From Microbacterium sp. MF43 (lineage in GTDB: Bacteria; Actinomycetota; Actinomycetes; Actinomycetales; Microbacteriaceae), in NCBI RefSeq assembly GCF_012847295.1, contig NZ_JABBDY010000003.1:558001-622000 (forward strand): a stretch of DNA of 64,000 nucleotides, read 5' to 3'. The position numbers and the translations under genes were made by a program. Positions 42,191 to 54,273 of the stretch are shown here, piece after piece. Numbering within the stretch: position 1 is the stretch's first letter; the number at the start of each line of letters is the position of its first letter. A model generated the notes under the pieces. It did not search any database. It worked only from the letters and a program-made list of their open reading frames with translations, and had not been told where the DNA came from.

Positions 42191-43072
42191 TCACTCGCGC
42201 CCGAGGTCACGGTCCTTCACGCGCACCGCCACACCCGGAACCGCGGCCAGGCGCTCGGCGAGCTCGCGGGCCATCACGACCGACCTGTGCTTTCCGCCGG
42301 TGCAGCCCACCGCCACGACGGAGTGGCGTTTGTTCTCGCGCTGGTAGCCCTCGAGGACGGGGCGCAGCGCGGCCGCGTACGCATCGATGAACTCCCGAGC
42401 GCCCTCCTGCTCGAGCACGAACTCGCGCACCGTCGGGTCCTCTCCCGTGAGGGGCCGCAGCGCCTCGTTCCAGAACGGGTTGGGCAGGAAACGCATGTCG
42501 GCGACGAGGTCGGCATCGGGCGGCAGGCCGTACTTGAATCCGAAGCTCAGGATGGTGAGCGTGTGCCGGGCGGCGTCGTCCTCGGTGAACAGGTCGTTCA
42601 CCTGGGTCGCGAGCTGATGGATGTTGTACCGCGACGTGTCGATGATGACGTCGGCGCTCTCGCGCACGCCGGCCAGGCGGTCGCGCTCCAGGCGGATGCC
42701 GTCGAGGATCGTGCCGTCGCCCTGAAGCGGATGCGGGCGGCGCACGGCCTCGAACCGGCGCACCAGCACCTCGTCGGAGGCGTCGAGGAACATCAGCCTG
42801 ATCTGCCGCCGCTCGCGGAGGGCCCGCATGGCTTCGGGAAGGTCGGCGAACAGATCTCGGCCGCGCACATCGACGACCACCGCCACCTTGGGAAGGACGC
42901 CGGCGGCGAGCTCGGTGAGATCGAGCAGCGGACGCAGCATCTGCGGCGGCAGGTTGTCGACGACGTACCAGCCGAGGTCCTCGAGCGCGTTGGCGGCTGT
43001 CGAGCGGCCGGCGCCGGACATGCCCGTGACGATCAGCACCTCGCCCGTCTCGCGGCGCACTGCCTCGGCCAT
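42191..43072 (-). CDS. rapZ: RNase adapter protein RapZ (YvcJ family)
   Basis: A 293-residue nucleotide-binding protein. The P-loop is [20 protein letters not shown], with Arg where most ATPases have Lys; other actinobacterial members appear to share this. [19 protein letters not shown]-like and [10 protein letters not shown] are family signatures. RapZ binds nucleotides, and in E. coli it controls glmZ RNA decay; its actinobacterial role is not settled. It lies 26 bp after uvrC. The usual yvcK gene between rapZ and whiA is missing. Confidence 0.93.
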   Translation of the reverse strand: MAEAVRRETGEVLIVTGMSGAGRSTAANALEDLGWYVVDNLPPQMLRPLLDLTELAAGVLPKVAVVVDVRGRDLFADLPEAMRALRERRQIRLMFLDASDEVLVRRFEAVRRPHPLQGDGTILDGIRLERDRLAGVRESADVIIDTSRYNIHQLATQVNDLFTEDDAARHTLTILSFGFKYGLPPDADLVADMRFLPNPFWNEALRPLTGEDPTVREFVLEQEGAREFIDAYAAALRPVLEGYQRENKRHSVVAVGCTGGKHRSVVMARELAERLAAVPGVAVRVKDRDLGRE

Positions 43073-43098
43073 GACCTACCCCCGTCGTCGCTACAACC

Positions 43099-45006
43099 CT
43101 ACCGATCCGAGAGGTGGGAGTGGATCGCCGCCGCGAGCTTGGGCCCGACGCCGGGAAGCTCGGCGATCTCGTCGGGCGTGGCATTCTTCAATGCCGACAC
43201 CGAGCCGAAGTGACGCAGCAGCGCCTTGATCCGCGCCTCGCCGAGTCCCGGGACCTCGGCGAGGACGCTCGAGATGTCGCGGCGCCGGCGCCTTCGCTGG
43301 TGGGTGATCGCGAATCGGTGGGCCTCGTCGCGCAGGCGCTGCAGCAGGTAGAGCGACTCCGAGGTGCGGGGAAGGATCACCGGGTACTCCTCCCCCGGCA
43401 ACCAGACCTCCTCGAGCCGCTTGGCGATGCCGCAGAGCGCGATCTCCTCGTGCCCGGCGTCACGCAGCGCGCGGGCCGCCGCCTCGACCTGCGGCTTTCC
43501 GCCGTCCACCACCAGGAGCTGCGGGCGGTAGGCGAACCGCGTGCGACGCCGCTCGGTGACGACCTCGCCGTCGGCCGTCGGCTCGACCGCCTCGGGCTCG
43601 TTCTCCTCCGGCCGGTCCAGGTAGGCGAGGCGACGGGTGAGCACCTGGTAGAGCGAGTCGGTGTCGTCGGTGGTCTCCTCGACCTTGAACGAGCGGTACT
43701 GATCCTTGCGGGGAAGCCCGTCCTCGAACACGACCATCGAGGCCACGACGTTCGTTCCGCCCAGGTGCGAGACGTCGAAGCATTCGATCCGCAACGGCGC
43801 CTCGGCCAGGTCGAGCGCCTCCTGCAGATCGGTGAGAGCCTGGGTGCGCGCCACGTAGTCGCTCGTGCGCCGGGTCTTGTGCAGCATAAGCGCCTGCTGG
43901 GCATTGAGCGACGCGGTCTTCATAAGCTCGGCCTTGCGTCCACGCTGGGCGACCTGGATCGTCACCGACTTGCCGCGTCTCTCGCGCAGCCACTCCTCGA
44001 GGTCCGCGGCGTCGTCGGGGAGCTCGGGGACGAGCACCTGGCGCGGGATCTCGGGTCCCTCGGCGTTGCCGTAGGTGCGCTGCAGGACCTGATCGACGAG
44101 GTCGCCGCCGGTGATGTCGAGCTCCTTCTCGATCGTGGTGGCTCGCACGCCGCGCACGCGTCCGCCGCGGATCACGAAGTGCTGGACCGCCGCGGCGAGC
44201 TCATCCTCGGCGATACCGAACAGGTCGGCGTCGGTGTCGGCCGCGAGGACGAGCGCGCTCTTGTTGAGCACCGCGTCGATCGCCTGAAGTCGGTCGCGAT
44301 AGACAGCGGCCGCTTCATAGTCCATGGCGGCGGATGCCTCGCGCATCCGCGCGGTCAGCTCCTTCTTGAACCGCTGGTCTCCCCCGGCCATGAAGGCGAC
44401 GAAGTCGTCGACGATCGCGCGATGCTCCTCGATCGTGACCTTCATCGAGCACGGACCGCCGCAGCGCCCGATCTGGCCGGGGAAGCATGGCCGCCCCGAT
44501 GTCATCGCCTTCTTGTACGACGAGTCGCTGCACGTGCGGATCGGGAACACCTTGATCATCAGGTCGATGGTGTCGTGGACGGCCCACACCTTGGGATAAG
44601 GCCCGAAGTACTTCGCCCCGCGGATCCGCCGGTTGCGGGTGACGATCACGCGCGGCGCCTCGTCGGCCATGGTGATCGCCATGAACGGGTACGACTTGTC
44701 GTCGCGATAGCGGACGTTGAAGGGCGGATCGAACTCCTTGATCCACATGTACTCGAGCTGCAGCGAGTCGACGTCGCTGGCGACCACCGTCCACTCCACC
44801 GATGCCGCGGTGATGACCATGCGGCGCGTGCGCTCGTGCAGGGTGTGCAGCGGAGCGAAGTAGTTCGACAGGCGCGCGCGCAGGTTCTTCGCCTTGCCGA
44901 CGTAGAGCACGCGGCCGTCGGCGTCGCGGAAGCGGTAGACGCCGGGGTTGGTGGGGATCTCCCCCGGCTTCGGCTTGTAGGCGACCGTGGGTGCGGAGCG
45001 TGCCAT
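43099..45006 (-). CDS. uvrC: excinuclease ABC subunit C
   Basis: A 635-residue nuclease of nucleotide excision repair. The N-terminal GIY-YIG domain begins [21 protein letters not shown] Cys-rich segment ([13 protein letters not shown]) and the UVR motif (middle, around residue 200) follow. The RNase H-like C-terminal nuclease domain has [21 protein letters not shown] and YRSFKV. The helix-hairpin-helix tail is at the end. It cuts on both sides of a lesion. The start is 3 bp after the uvrA stop, so it shares the uvrA transcript. Confidence 0.97.
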   Translation of the reverse strand: MARSAPTVAYKPKPGEIPTNPGVYRFRDADGRVLYVGKAKNLRARLSNYFAPLHTLHERTRRMVITAASVEWTVVASDVDSLQLEYMWIKEFDPPFNVRYRDDKSYPFMAITMADEAPRVIVTRNRRIRGAKYFGPYPKVWAVHDTIDLMIKVFPIRTCSDSSYKKAMTSGRPCFPGQIGRCGGPCSMKVTIEEHRAIVDDFVAFMAGGDQRFKKELTARMREASAAMDYEAAAVYRDRLQAIDAVLNKSALVLAADTDADLFGIAEDELAAAVQHFVIRGGRVRGVRATTIEKELDITGGDLVDQVLQRTYGNAEGPEIPRQVLVPELPDDAADLEEWLRERRGKSVTIQVAQRGRKAELMKTASLNAQQALMLHKTRRTSDYVARTQALTDLQEALDLAEAPLRIECFDVSHLGGTNVVASMVVFEDGLPRKDQYRSFKVEETTDDTDSLYQVLTRRLAYLDRPEENEPEAVEPTADGEVVTERRRTRFAYRPQLLVVDGGKPQVEAAARALRDAGHEEIALCGIAKRLEEVWLPGEEYPVILPRTSESLYLLQRLRDEAHRFAITHQRRRRRRDISSVLAEVPGLGEARIKALLRHFGSVSALKNATPDEIAELPGVGPKLAAAIHSHLSDR

Positions 45007-45009
45007 CGC

Positions 45010-47910
45010 TCAGCCGGCCTTGCGGACCGCCTGCGATCCGCCGAGGACCTCGGCGAGGAACGCGCCGGTGTGGCTCCCCTCGACCCGCGCGACCTGTTCG
45101 GGCGTACCCGTCGCGATGATCTCGCCACCCCCCGAGCCGCCCTCGGGACCGAGATCGATGATCCAGTCGGCGTTCTTGATGACGTCCAGGTTGTGCTCGA
45201 TCACGATCACGGAGTTGCCCTTGTCGACGAGGCCGTTGAGCACCTCGAGAAGGCGCCGGACGTCTTCGAAATGCAAGCCCGTGGTCGGCTCGTCCAGCAC
45301 GTAGATCGAGCGTCCGTTGGACCGGCGCTGCAGCTCGGTCGCAAGCTTCACGCGCTGCGCCTCGCCGCCGGAGAGGGTCGTCGCTGACTGCCCGAGCCGC
45401 ACATAGCCCAGACCGACGTCGACCAGCGTGCGCAGGTAGCGGTGGATCGCCTGGATCGGCTCGAAGAACTCGGCCGCCTCGGAGATCGGCATCTCGAGCA
45501 CCTCGGCGATGTTCTTGCCCTTGTAGTGCACGGCGAGGGTGTCGCGGTTGTACCGCTTGCCGTGGCACACCTCGCAGTCCACGTACACATCGGGAAGGAA
45601 GTTCATCTCGATCTTGATCGTGCCGTCGCCCGAGCACGCCTCGCAGCGGCCGCCCTTGACGTTGAAGCTGAACCGGCCGGGCTGGTAGCCGCGCGCCTTC
45701 GCCTCGGGCGTCTCGCTGAACAGGGTGCGGATGCGGTCGAAGACCCCGGTGTACGTCGCCGGATTCGATCGCGGCGTGCGCCCGATCGGACCCTGGTCGA
45801 CGTGGACGACCTTGTCGAGATCCTCGGTCCCGGTGATGCGCGTATGCTTGCCCGCCACCCGTCGCGCCCCGTTGAGGCGTGTCGCCAGCACCTCGTAGAG
45901 GATGTCGTTGACGAGCGACGACTTGCCCGAGCCGCTCACCCCCGTGACCGCGGTGAGGACGCCGAGGGGGAACTCTACGGTCACGTTCTTGAGGTTGTTC
46001 TCGCGAGCCCCGACGACCGTCAGCTTGCGGCCCTTGTCGATCTTGCGCCGCTTCTTCGGCGTGGGGATCTCGCGGCGGCCGGCGAGGTAGTCGCCGGTGA
46101 TCGAGTCCCCCTCGGCGAGAAGCTGATCGAGCGGCCCGGAGTGCACGACGGCGCCACCGTCGACACCGGCGCGCGGGCCGATGTCGACGATCCAGTCGGC
46201 CGCATGGATGGTCTCCTCGTCGTGCTCGACCACGATGAGGGTGTTGCCGAGGTCGCGGAGCGTCAGCAGCGTCTCGATGAGGCGGCGGTTGTCACGCTGA
46301 TGGAGGCCGATCGACGGCTCGTCGAGCACATAGAGCACGCCGGTCAGGCCGGAGCCGATCTGGGTCGCCAGGCGGATGCGCTGCGCCTCGCCGCCCGACA
46401 GCGACCCGGCGGAACGGCTGAGGTTCAGGTAGGTGAGGCCCACCTGGATGAGGAAGTCCAGTCGCAGGCGGATCTCGCGCAGCACCTGCGCACCGATCTT
46501 CGCTTCGCGGTCGGTGAGCTGGAGCCCGGCGAAGAACTTCTGCGCGTCGGCGAGACTCAGGCGCGAGGCATCCGCGATGGAGTGGCCGTGCACGAGCACC
46601 GCCAGCACCTCCGGCTTGAGGCGCGCCCCGTCGCACACCGGGCAGGGCACTTCGCGCAGGAACTCCGCCCACCGCTGGCGCTGCGTGTCGGTCTCGGCCT
46701 GGAGGTACTGTCGCTCGATGTAGGGGACCACGCCCTCGAAGCCCGAGGAGTACCGCATCTCGCGGCCGTAGCGGTTCTTCCACTTGACCGTGACCTTGTA
46801 GTTCTCGCCCCGGAGCACGGCCTCGCGCACCTCGGTCCGCAGCATCCGCCACGGTGTGTCGAGCGAGAAGTCGAGATCGCGCGCGAGCCCCTCGAGCAGG
46901 CGCTCGTAGTACTGGAAGAGGCCCTTGCCCTGTGTCGTCCACGGGATCAGCACGCCCTCGCGGATCGAGAGCTCCTCGTCGCCGATCATCAGCTCGACGT
47001 CGACCGACATGCGGGTGCCGAGCCCTGAGCAGGCGGGGCAGGCACCGAACGGGGCGTTGAACGAGAACGTGCGCGGCTCGATCTCGGTGAGCTGAAGCGG
47101 GTGCCCGTTCGGACAAGCGAGCTTCTCGGAGAACGACTGCCAGGCCTCGTCGCCCTCCGCGTCGACGAAGTTGACCTGGATGATGCCCCCCGCCAGGCTG
47201 AGCGCCGTCTCGACGGAATCGGTGACGCGGCCCAGGATGTCGGGGGCGGCGACCAGGCGGTCGACGACGACCGCGATGTCGTGCTTGTAGCTCTTCTTGA
47301 GTGTCGGCGGTTCGGCGAGCTGGACGAGCTCGCCGTCGACCACGGCGCGGGCGTAGCCCTTCGCCGAGAGCTCCTTGAAGAGGTCGACGAACTCGCCCTT
47401 CTTCTGGGTCACGACGGGGGCGACGATCTGGTAGCGCGTGCGCTCGGGAAGCTCCATGAGCTGGTCGGCGATCTGCTGGACCGTCTGGCGCTGGATGACC
47501 TCGCCGCACTCCGGGCAGTGGGGCACGCCGATGCGCGCCCACAGCAGTCGCATGTAGTCGTGGATCTCGGTGATGGTGCCGACCGTCGACCGCGGGTTGC
47601 GGTTCGTCGACTTCTGGTCGATCGACACCGCGGGACTGAGCCCCTCGATGAAGTCCACGTCGGGACGGTCGACCTGACCGAGGAACTGACGCGCATAGGC
47701 GCTCAGCGATTCGACGTAGCGACGCTGCCCCTCGGCGAAGATCGTGTCGAACGCGAGGCTCGACTTTCCCGAGCCCGACAGCCCCGTGAAGACGACGAGC
47801 GAGTCGCGCGGGATGTCGAGGTCGACGTTCTTGAGATTGTGTACGCGAGCACCGCGGACGCTGAGTTTTCCGCTGGTGTTTCCGGGCACGGCGACGGGGA
47901 CGATGGGCAC
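45010..47910 (-). CDS. uvrA: excinuclease ABC subunit A
   Basis: A 966-residue damage-recognition ATPase with two ABC modules. The first Walker A is [20 protein letters not shown] and the second [17 protein letters not shown]; signatures are [12 protein letters not shown] and [12 protein letters not shown]. Zinc modules are CPNGH...CPACSGLG (one Cys replaced by His) and CEACSGDG...CEVCHGKR. It finds DNA lesions and loads UvrB. The GTG start lies six bases after TACACT, with a TGTCGGAG element eight bases further upstream, matching a PafBC-type DNA-damage promoter. uvrC follows. Confidence 0.98.
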   Translation of the reverse strand: MPIVPVAVPGNTSGKLSVRGARVHNLKNVDLDIPRDSLVVFTGLSGSGKSSLAFDTIFAEGQRRYVESLSAYARQFLGQVDRPDVDFIEGLSPAVSIDQKSTNRNPRSTVGTITEIHDYMRLLWARIGVPHCPECGEVIQRQTVQQIADQLMELPERTRYQIVAPVVTQKKGEFVDLFKELSAKGYARAVVDGELVQLAEPPTLKKSYKHDIAVVVDRLVAAPDILGRVTDSVETALSLAGGIIQVNFVDAEGDEAWQSFSEKLACPNGHPLQLTEIEPRTFSFNAPFGACPACSGLGTRMSVDVELMIGDEELSIREGVLIPWTTQGKGLFQYYERLLEGLARDLDFSLDTPWRMLRTEVREAVLRGENYKVTVKWKNRYGREMRYSSGFEGVVPYIERQYLQAETDTQRQRWAEFLREVPCPVCDGARLKPEVLAVLVHGHSIADASRLSLADAQKFFAGLQLTDREAKIGAQVLREIRLRLDFLIQVGLTYLNLSRSAGSLSGGEAQRIRLATQIGSGLTGVLYVLDEPSIGLHQRDNRRLIETLLTLRDLGNTLIVVEHDEETIHAADWIVDIGPRAGVDGGAVVHSGPLDQLLAEGDSITGDYLAGRREIPTPKKRRKIDKGRKLTVVGARENNLKNVTVEFPLGVLTAVTGVSGSGKSSLVNDILYEVLATRLNGARRVAGKHTRITGTEDLDKVVHVDQGPIGRTPRSNPATYTGVFDRIRTLFSETPEAKARGYQPGRFSFNVKGGRCEACSGDGTIKIEMNFLPDVYVDCEVCHGKRYNRDTLAVHYKGKNIAEVLEMPISEAAEFFEPIQAIHRYLRTLVDVGLGYVRLGQSATTLSGGEAQRVKLATELQRRSNGRSIYVLDEPTTGLHFEDVRRLLEVLNGLVDKGNSVIVIEHNLDVIKNADWIIDLGPEGGSGGGEIIATGTPEQVARVEGSHTGAFLAEVLGGSQAVRKAG

Positions 47911-47916
47911 CAGACA

Positions 47917-47939
47917 AGTGTAGGCGGGGCCTCCGACAT
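47917..47939 (-). promoter_or_regulatory. PafBC-type DNA-damage promoter of uvrA (leaderless)
   Basis: Minus strand: ATGTCGGAG (47931-47939), eight bases, TACACT (47917-47922), six bases, GTG. It fits the TTGTCRGTG-N8-TANNNT pattern of RecA-independent damage promoters. A 26-bp stretch here is 23/26 identical to the uvrB promoter. No LexA-type palindrome was seen. Confidence 0.8.
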
Positions 47940-47983
47940 CGGCTCCGAGGGCGATTGCTTCCCGGCTTCCTGCCAGCCCAGGC

Positions 47984-48022
47984 GACGGATGCCGCGGGGC
48001 ACACGGCCCCGCGGCATCCGTC
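47984..48022 (-). terminator. hairpin terminator after the 5'-nucleotidase
   Basis: A 17-bp stem with a 5-base loop; arms include ACGGATGCCGCGGGGC and its complement. It lies 18 bp past the stop codon and separates this gene from uvrA. Confidence 0.85.
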
Positions 48023-48039
48023 CGTCGATCAACCGTGCG

Positions 48040-50451
48040 TCACTTGACGACCACGGTCACCGGCGCGCTCTGCGACGGCTTCACCGTGTCGCTGCCCTCG
48101 TACTGGACCCAGAGCGAATGCGTGCCCTTGGCCAGCGTGGGGAGCTTGATCTTGACCACGCCCGCGCTCGACGGCGTGATGGTCGCGGTCGCGATCGCGA
48201 CGTCGCCGTCGTAGATCGTGACATCGCCCGCCACCGTCGCGCCGAACTGCGCGGTCACCGTCGTCGTGTACTGGATGACCCCGTTGCCCTTCGAGTTGGC
48301 CAGCACCTTGTTGGGCATGCCGACCGTCGTGCTGTCGGCGCGGTCGATCGCCACCGGGACGGTGATCTCGGTTCCCGTGCTCGCACCGGTGAGGGTGAGC
48401 TCGACGCGTCCGCCCAGCGGCACGTCCGCCGGGAGCGTCACGGCCACGCTGGCGGTGCCGAGGTTGTCGTACGGATCGGTTCCGAGGATGGTCGTCACGG
48501 GCGCCGTGCCGAGCACCTCGCCATCGAGCGAGACCACGATCTCGTTGTCCTTGACGTCCGCGGCCGTCGACATCGACCACGACTTCACGTCGAACGCAAC
48601 GGTGGCGCCCGGGTCGTACGCCGTCGGCGCGGCGGCCGGGAAGCTCACCTCGACGGCGCGCTGCGCGTAGTCGACCGGGAGCGGCGTGGTCGCGGCGAAG
48701 GCGGCCATGTAGTCCACCATCGCGGCGAGGTCCACCTTGCCGGTGTCGCGCTTGTTCGTGCCGTTGCCCAGTTCGCGGAAGTTGTCGCCGCCTGTCGCGA
48801 GGAACGAGTTCACCGTCACCGAGTAGGTCGACGCGAGATCGATCGGCTCGCCGTTCAGCCACATGCCGGTGACGGTCCCCTTCGGCGCGGTATACTCCTT
48901 CGCCTCGTTGTCGCTCGTCGCGGGATTGTCGCGCTGCGTCTCGGTGACCATCTTCTGGACGTAGGTGTACTCGAACCCGTCGGAGACGCCCATGCGCAGG
49001 AACGGCCGCGTGGGCAGTCCGTTGAACGCGTCACGCTGCCACTGCTGCTCCAGGACGGTCTTGATCTGGGCGCCCGTCAGTCGCATGTTGACCAGCGTGT
49101 TCGCGAAGGACTGCACCCCGGCGGCCTGCTTGTACGTGAGCGTGCGCGGGTACGAGCCGTCGCCCGGGTTGGTGCCCGTCATGTCGGCGCGCAGACCGCC
49201 CGGGTTCATGAACGCGATCTGGGCTCCACCCGACTCGGGCTTCTCGGTCGCCCACCGCTGCACCTCGGCGACGAGGTTCCCGATCGTCGACTCGCCGCCC
49301 CGGTTCTCGTTCGGAAGGCCGGTGGTCGGGTTGGTGGTGCTCAGCTGCGCCCGGTTGAAGGCTCCCGCGATCTTGCCGAGCGGCTTCGCTCCCTCGACGT
49401 CGGCCGCGTTCTTCGCGGCGAGCACGAGAGCTGCCACCTCGGCGTCGGCCGGGAACGCGGCGATGCCCAGGAGGTTCTGCGCCTTGGCCTTCACGGCGCC
49501 CGTCTCGCTGTCGACGGTGAAGAGCAGCTGGTTGAGGTTCGTGCCGTACTGGCCGGCCGAGACGACGGGGCGCTCGGTGACGGCGCGCCCCTCCGAGACC
49601 CACTGCGGCACGGGGAAGGAGCAGTTGTACGCGAGGTGGGTGTGGCCGGAGACGATGGCGTCGACGTCCGCCGACACGTTGTTGATGATGTCCGCCCACC
49701 TCCCCGAGTCACGCATGGTGAGGCAGTTGGTCGACGGTGCGCCCTCGTGGACGAGCATCACGACGATATCGGCGCCGTTGTCGACGAGGTCGGCCGCCTC
49801 GGCGTTGACCGAATCGACGATGCCCCTCACCTCGATGTCAGCGATGCCGCCCGGGCTGACCAGGGCGGGGAGCTCCTCGGTGACCGCGCCGACGAAGCCG
49901 ACCTGCACGCCGCCCATGTCCTTGATCCACGTGGCGGGGACGGCATCGTCGCCCGTCGCCTTCATCTTGAGGTTCGCGGCGATGTATTCCCACTCGGCAC
50001 CGCCATACGGGTTGGTGACGGCGTCGTAGGGGGCCATGACCCGATTGATCAGGTCGTCGTACCCGGCGTCGAGCTCGTGGTTTCCGACGGCCGAGACCTC
50101 GAGACCCGCCGCGTTGAGCGCGTCGATCGTGGGCTTGTCGTGCTGGATGAACGACTCGAACGTCGAGGCTCCGATGAGATCGCCCGCGGCGGCGAACACC
50201 GTGTTCGGGTTCGCGGCGCGCAGCTGATCGACCGCCCCCGCCATCTTCGCGGCGCCGGCCTGGGCGCCCTCGTCGAGGATGCGACCGTGGAAGTCGTTGG
50301 TCGCGAGGATCTGGATCTGGGTGTCGGCCGCGTGGGCCGCGGGGCTGGCGACGAGCAGCCCGGCGCCGAGCGCGACGATGGTGGCGGTGGCGCCCGTCGC
50401 GATCCTGCGTCGTGTCGGAGTGCCGTGGTCGGGGTGTGACCGCATTCGCAT
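48040..50451 (-). CDS. secreted 5'-nucleotidase / metallophosphatase with C-terminal Ig-like domain
   Basis: An 803-residue exported protein. A Sec-type signal peptide (basic start, TGATATIVALGAGLLVASPA core, AHA-A cleavage) precedes a calcineurin-like phosphatase domain with LATNDFHGR, AAGDLIGAST, AVGNHELDAGYDDL and VSGHTHLAYNC. The 5'-nucleotidase C-terminal domain follows (GGDNFRELG and similar). The last 160 residues look like a bacterial Ig-like repeat ending SAPVTVVVK. There is no LPxTG or other anchor. It probably releases phosphate from extracellular nucleotides. SD is AGGAACC. Confidence 0.93.
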   Translation of the reverse strand: MRMRSHPDHGTPTRRRIATGATATIVALGAGLLVASPAAHAADTQIQILATNDFHGRILDEGAQAGAAKMAGAVDQLRAANPNTVFAAAGDLIGASTFESFIQHDKPTIDALNAAGLEVSAVGNHELDAGYDDLINRVMAPYDAVTNPYGGAEWEYIAANLKMKATGDDAVPATWIKDMGGVQVGFVGAVTEELPALVSPGGIADIEVRGIVDSVNAEAADLVDNGADIVVMLVHEGAPSTNCLTMRDSGRWADIINNVSADVDAIVSGHTHLAYNCSFPVPQWVSEGRAVTERPVVSAGQYGTNLNQLLFTVDSETGAVKAKAQNLLGIAAFPADAEVAALVLAAKNAADVEGAKPLGKIAGAFNRAQLSTTNPTTGLPNENRGGESTIGNLVAEVQRWATEKPESGGAQIAFMNPGGLRADMTGTNPGDGSYPRTLTYKQAAGVQSFANTLVNMRLTGAQIKTVLEQQWQRDAFNGLPTRPFLRMGVSDGFEYTYVQKMVTETQRDNPATSDNEAKEYTAPKGTVTGMWLNGEPIDLASTYSVTVNSFLATGGDNFRELGNGTNKRDTGKVDLAAMVDYMAAFAATTPLPVDYAQRAVEVSFPAAAPTAYDPGATVAFDVKSWSMSTAADVKDNEIVVSLDGEVLGTAPVTTILGTDPYDNLGTASVAVTLPADVPLGGRVELTLTGASTGTEITVPVAIDRADSTTVGMPNKVLANSKGNGVIQYTTTVTAQFGATVAGDVTIYDGDVAIATATITPSSAGVVKIKLPTLAKGTHSLWVQYEGSDTVKPSQSAPVTVVVK

Positions 50452-50583
50452 GGTGGTTCCTGTTCTGGACGGATGAGCAGCCCCGGGCGTCGGGCTCGCT
50501 GTCGGGTCCAGACGGGGCTTCAGACGAAGCCTAGGAAATGCCTCGAAGTCTGCCTAGGGGATGAGAGGAACTTCATGTATCGG

Positions 50584-51030
50584 TCACGCAACGCTTGTGT
50601 TGCGCCCACCGGCGAACCTGCCGAGGCTGTCGCGCAGCGCAGCGAGCTGCCCGGCATCCATCCCCGTCCGCTCCATCACCTTCGCCGGCACCTCGAGCGC
50701 GCGGCCGCGCAGCCCTCTGCCGGCATCGGTGAGGTCGATCTCGAGAACGCGCTCATCGGAGACGCTGCGGGACTTGGCGACGAGTCCCTGCCCCTGCAGC
50801 CTCTTCACGAGGGGCGAGAGCGTCGCGGGCTCGAGCGCCAACTCGTCGGCGAGTTCGCGGAGCGAGCGAGGCGCCCGCTCCCACAGCGCCAGCATCACGA
50901 GGTACTGCGGGTGGGTGAGGCCGAGCGGCTCGAGGATCGGACGATAAATCGACACGACGTTCCGTGCGGCGGTCACCAGCGCGAAGCACACCTGGTTGTC
51001 GAGCTTGAGCAGATCGTCCGGGGATTCCAC
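50584..51030 (-). CDS. MarR/OhrR-family transcriptional regulator
   Basis: A 148-residue winged-helix regulator. The N-terminal LDNQVCFALVTAARNVVSIY has a single Cys at residue 15, the position of the redox Cys of OhrR. It continues LGLTHPQYLVMLALWE and the DNA-recognition region LRELADELALEPATLSPLVKRLQGQGLV. OhrR-type proteins sense organic hydroperoxides by oxidising that Cys. No ohr gene is adjacent; instead a divergent 85-aa zinc-type protein shares the operator. The GTG start lies six bases after TAGACT, so the mRNA is predicted leaderless. Confidence 0.9.
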   Translation of the reverse strand: MESPDDLLKLDNQVCFALVTAARNVVSIYRPILEPLGLTHPQYLVMLALWERAPRSLRELADELALEPATLSPLVKRLQGQGLVAKSRSVSDERVLEIDLTDAGRGLRGRALEVPAKVMERTGMDAGQLAALRDSLGRFAGGRNTSVA

Positions 51031-51036
51031 AGGTCG

Positions 51037-51042
51037 AGTCTA
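51037..51042 (-). promoter_or_regulatory. -10 box, leaderless layout (marR gene)
   Basis: TAGACT on the minus strand, six bases (CGACCT), then the GTG at 51030. The shared palindrome at 51053-51072 lies just upstream, between this -10 and any -35. Confidence 0.6.
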
Positions 51043-51052
51043 TCGATCCCTC

Positions 51053-51072
51053 ATCATTAGTACACTAATGAT
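51053..51072. promoter_or_regulatory. MarR-type operator, perfect 9-2-9 palindrome
   Basis: ATCATTAGT-AC-ACTAATGAT lies in a very GC-rich context. It covers the -10 (TACACT, 51061-51066) of the plus-strand gene, whose ATG at 51073 is exactly six bases later. It sits upstream of the marR -10. Likely autoregulation and repression of the divergent gene. Confidence 0.85.
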
Positions 51073-51330
51073 ATGAGCGAGCCTTCTTCGTCCGAGCCCC
51101 GCGACCGCCTGCCCCTGCGCGAGCGAGTGCGTCAGGCCGGCGGCTGGTACGCGTTCGTCAACGCCAACCTGATCCGCGCTGCGGGTCCGGCGGCGGTGGG
51201 ACCGTACGAGACGACTCCCCCGCCTACCCCGGCCGAACGCGCTGAGCGGGCCTGTCCGCTGTGCGGTGCGCCGATCTCGCAGCACACGTTCGACCGGTCG
51301 GGCCCGAAGCCGCTCATGCACTGCCCGTGA
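51073..51330 (+). CDS. 85-aa protein with C-terminal zinc-ribbon-like motif
   Basis: A small protein of unknown function. Residues 12-40 (RLPLRERVRQAGGWYAFVNA, then LIRAAGPAAVGPY) look amphipathic and conserved. The C-terminus has C61-x2-C64, His71, His83 and Cys84 (ACPLCGAPISQHTFDRSG, then HCP), enough for one zinc site. It is divergent from a MarR/OhrR regulator and its -10 lies inside the shared palindrome. It is therefore probably the main target of that regulator and redox- or ligand-inducible. Its role is unknown. Confidence 0.8.
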   Translation: MSEPSSSEPRDRLPLRERVRQAGGWYAFVNANLIRAAGPAAVGPYETTPPPTPAERAERACPLCGAPISQHTFDRSGPKPLMHCP

Positions 51331-51340
51331 GCTCCAGGCG

Positions 51341-51357
51341 CTGCCGGCCACCGGCAG
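51341..51357. terminator. short hairpin between convergent genes
   Basis: CTGCCGG / CCGGCAG with a 3-base loop lies in the gap between the zinc protein and uvrB stops. No T-run. Confidence 0.3.
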
Positions 51358-51403
51358 GCGCGCGCTTCTTCGTCGTGCGAGGTCGCGCTCCGGCGCGGAC
51401 AGA

Positions 51404-53482
<2,079 letters not shown>

Positions 53483-53488
53483 CCTTCC

Positions 53489-53511
53489 AGCGTAGGCCGG
53501 GCCTCCGACAC
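53489..53511 (-). promoter_or_regulatory. PafBC-type DNA-damage promoter of uvrB (leaderless)
   Basis: Minus strand: GTGTCGGAG (53503-53511), eight bases, TACGCT (53489-53494), six bases, GTG at 53482. Same architecture and near-identical sequence as the uvrA promoter. Confidence 0.8.
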
Positions 53512-53595
53512 CGGGGCGGCCGTTCGCGCCGGGCGGACCCGCCGTCGTGGCCGCAGGCGTCGGCCCAGCCTTGGACCGGCTCCGGGGAACTCGAG

Positions 53596-54225
53596 TCAGC
53601 CCCCGCCGCCCCCGTCGCCGCCGAAGCCGCCGCCGAAGCCGCCGCCGTCGAATCCGCCGCCGAAGCCGCCGCCGCCGTCGAACCCCCCGCCGAAGCCGCC
53701 GCCGTCGAAGCCGCCGCCCGAACCGGGGTCGTACGTGTCGCCGATCCAGGTCGGCGAGGTATCGAGCATGAGCGAGCCGGCACCCGCAGAGAAGTACGTC
53801 GCGACAGCTGCCGACAGCAGGAAGTTCTGCGTCACGAGCGCGGCCGCGCCGCTGCTGAGCACGAGCTGCCGCGGGTCGACGAGGTCGCGCGGGTCGGCCT
53901 CGTCCGTCATCGTGGCGGCGCTGCGGCGGTCCGCACCGCCCTCCTCGCGCTCCGCTCGGCGCTCTTCCGCGCGCCGGAAGAGCTTGGCGATCACCGTGGG
54001 ATCGTCGGTCGAGGCATCCCGCTCCGCGTCGGACAGGAACGGCCGAAGCTGCTCGAACATCTCGCGGCGCCGCTCGGCCGGAAGGTCCTTGAAGGCCGAC
54101 GCGTGCGCGCTCTCGATCACCGAGGCCGGCAGCGTGTTCAGCAGGTACACGTAGCGCCCCATGCGCTCCTCGTCAGAGATGCCCGTCACGCGCCTCCGAC
54201 GCACGAACTTCGAGAGCCAGCCCAT
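53596..54225 (-). CDS. Gly-rich-tailed protein, paralogue of the one at 59106
   Basis: A 209-residue protein of unknown function. Residues 1-75 form a helical region ([20 protein letters not shown], then [20 protein letters not shown]). A hydrophobic patch ([20 protein letters not shown]) follows at about 122-145. The last 45 residues are Gly/Asp/Phe repeats ([11 protein letters not shown] type). A second protein with the same order of parts is encoded 5 kb away. A GGAGG ribosome binding site precedes the ATG. It lies just upstream of uvrB. Confidence 0.75.
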   Translation of the reverse strand: MGWLSKFVRRRRVTGISDEERMGRYVYLLNTLPASVIESAHASAFKDLPAERRREMFEQLRPFLSDAERDASTDDPTVIAKLFRRAEERRAEREEGGADRRSAATMTDEADPRDLVDPRQLVLSSGAAALVTQNFLLSAAVATYFSAGAGSLMLDTSPTWIGDTYDPGSGGGFDGGGFGGGFDGGGGFGGGFDGGGFGGGFGGDGGGGG

Positions 54226-54273
54226 CGTGCACCTCCTTCGTGCGCTCAGGCTACCCGCGACCGGTGACGCGGA

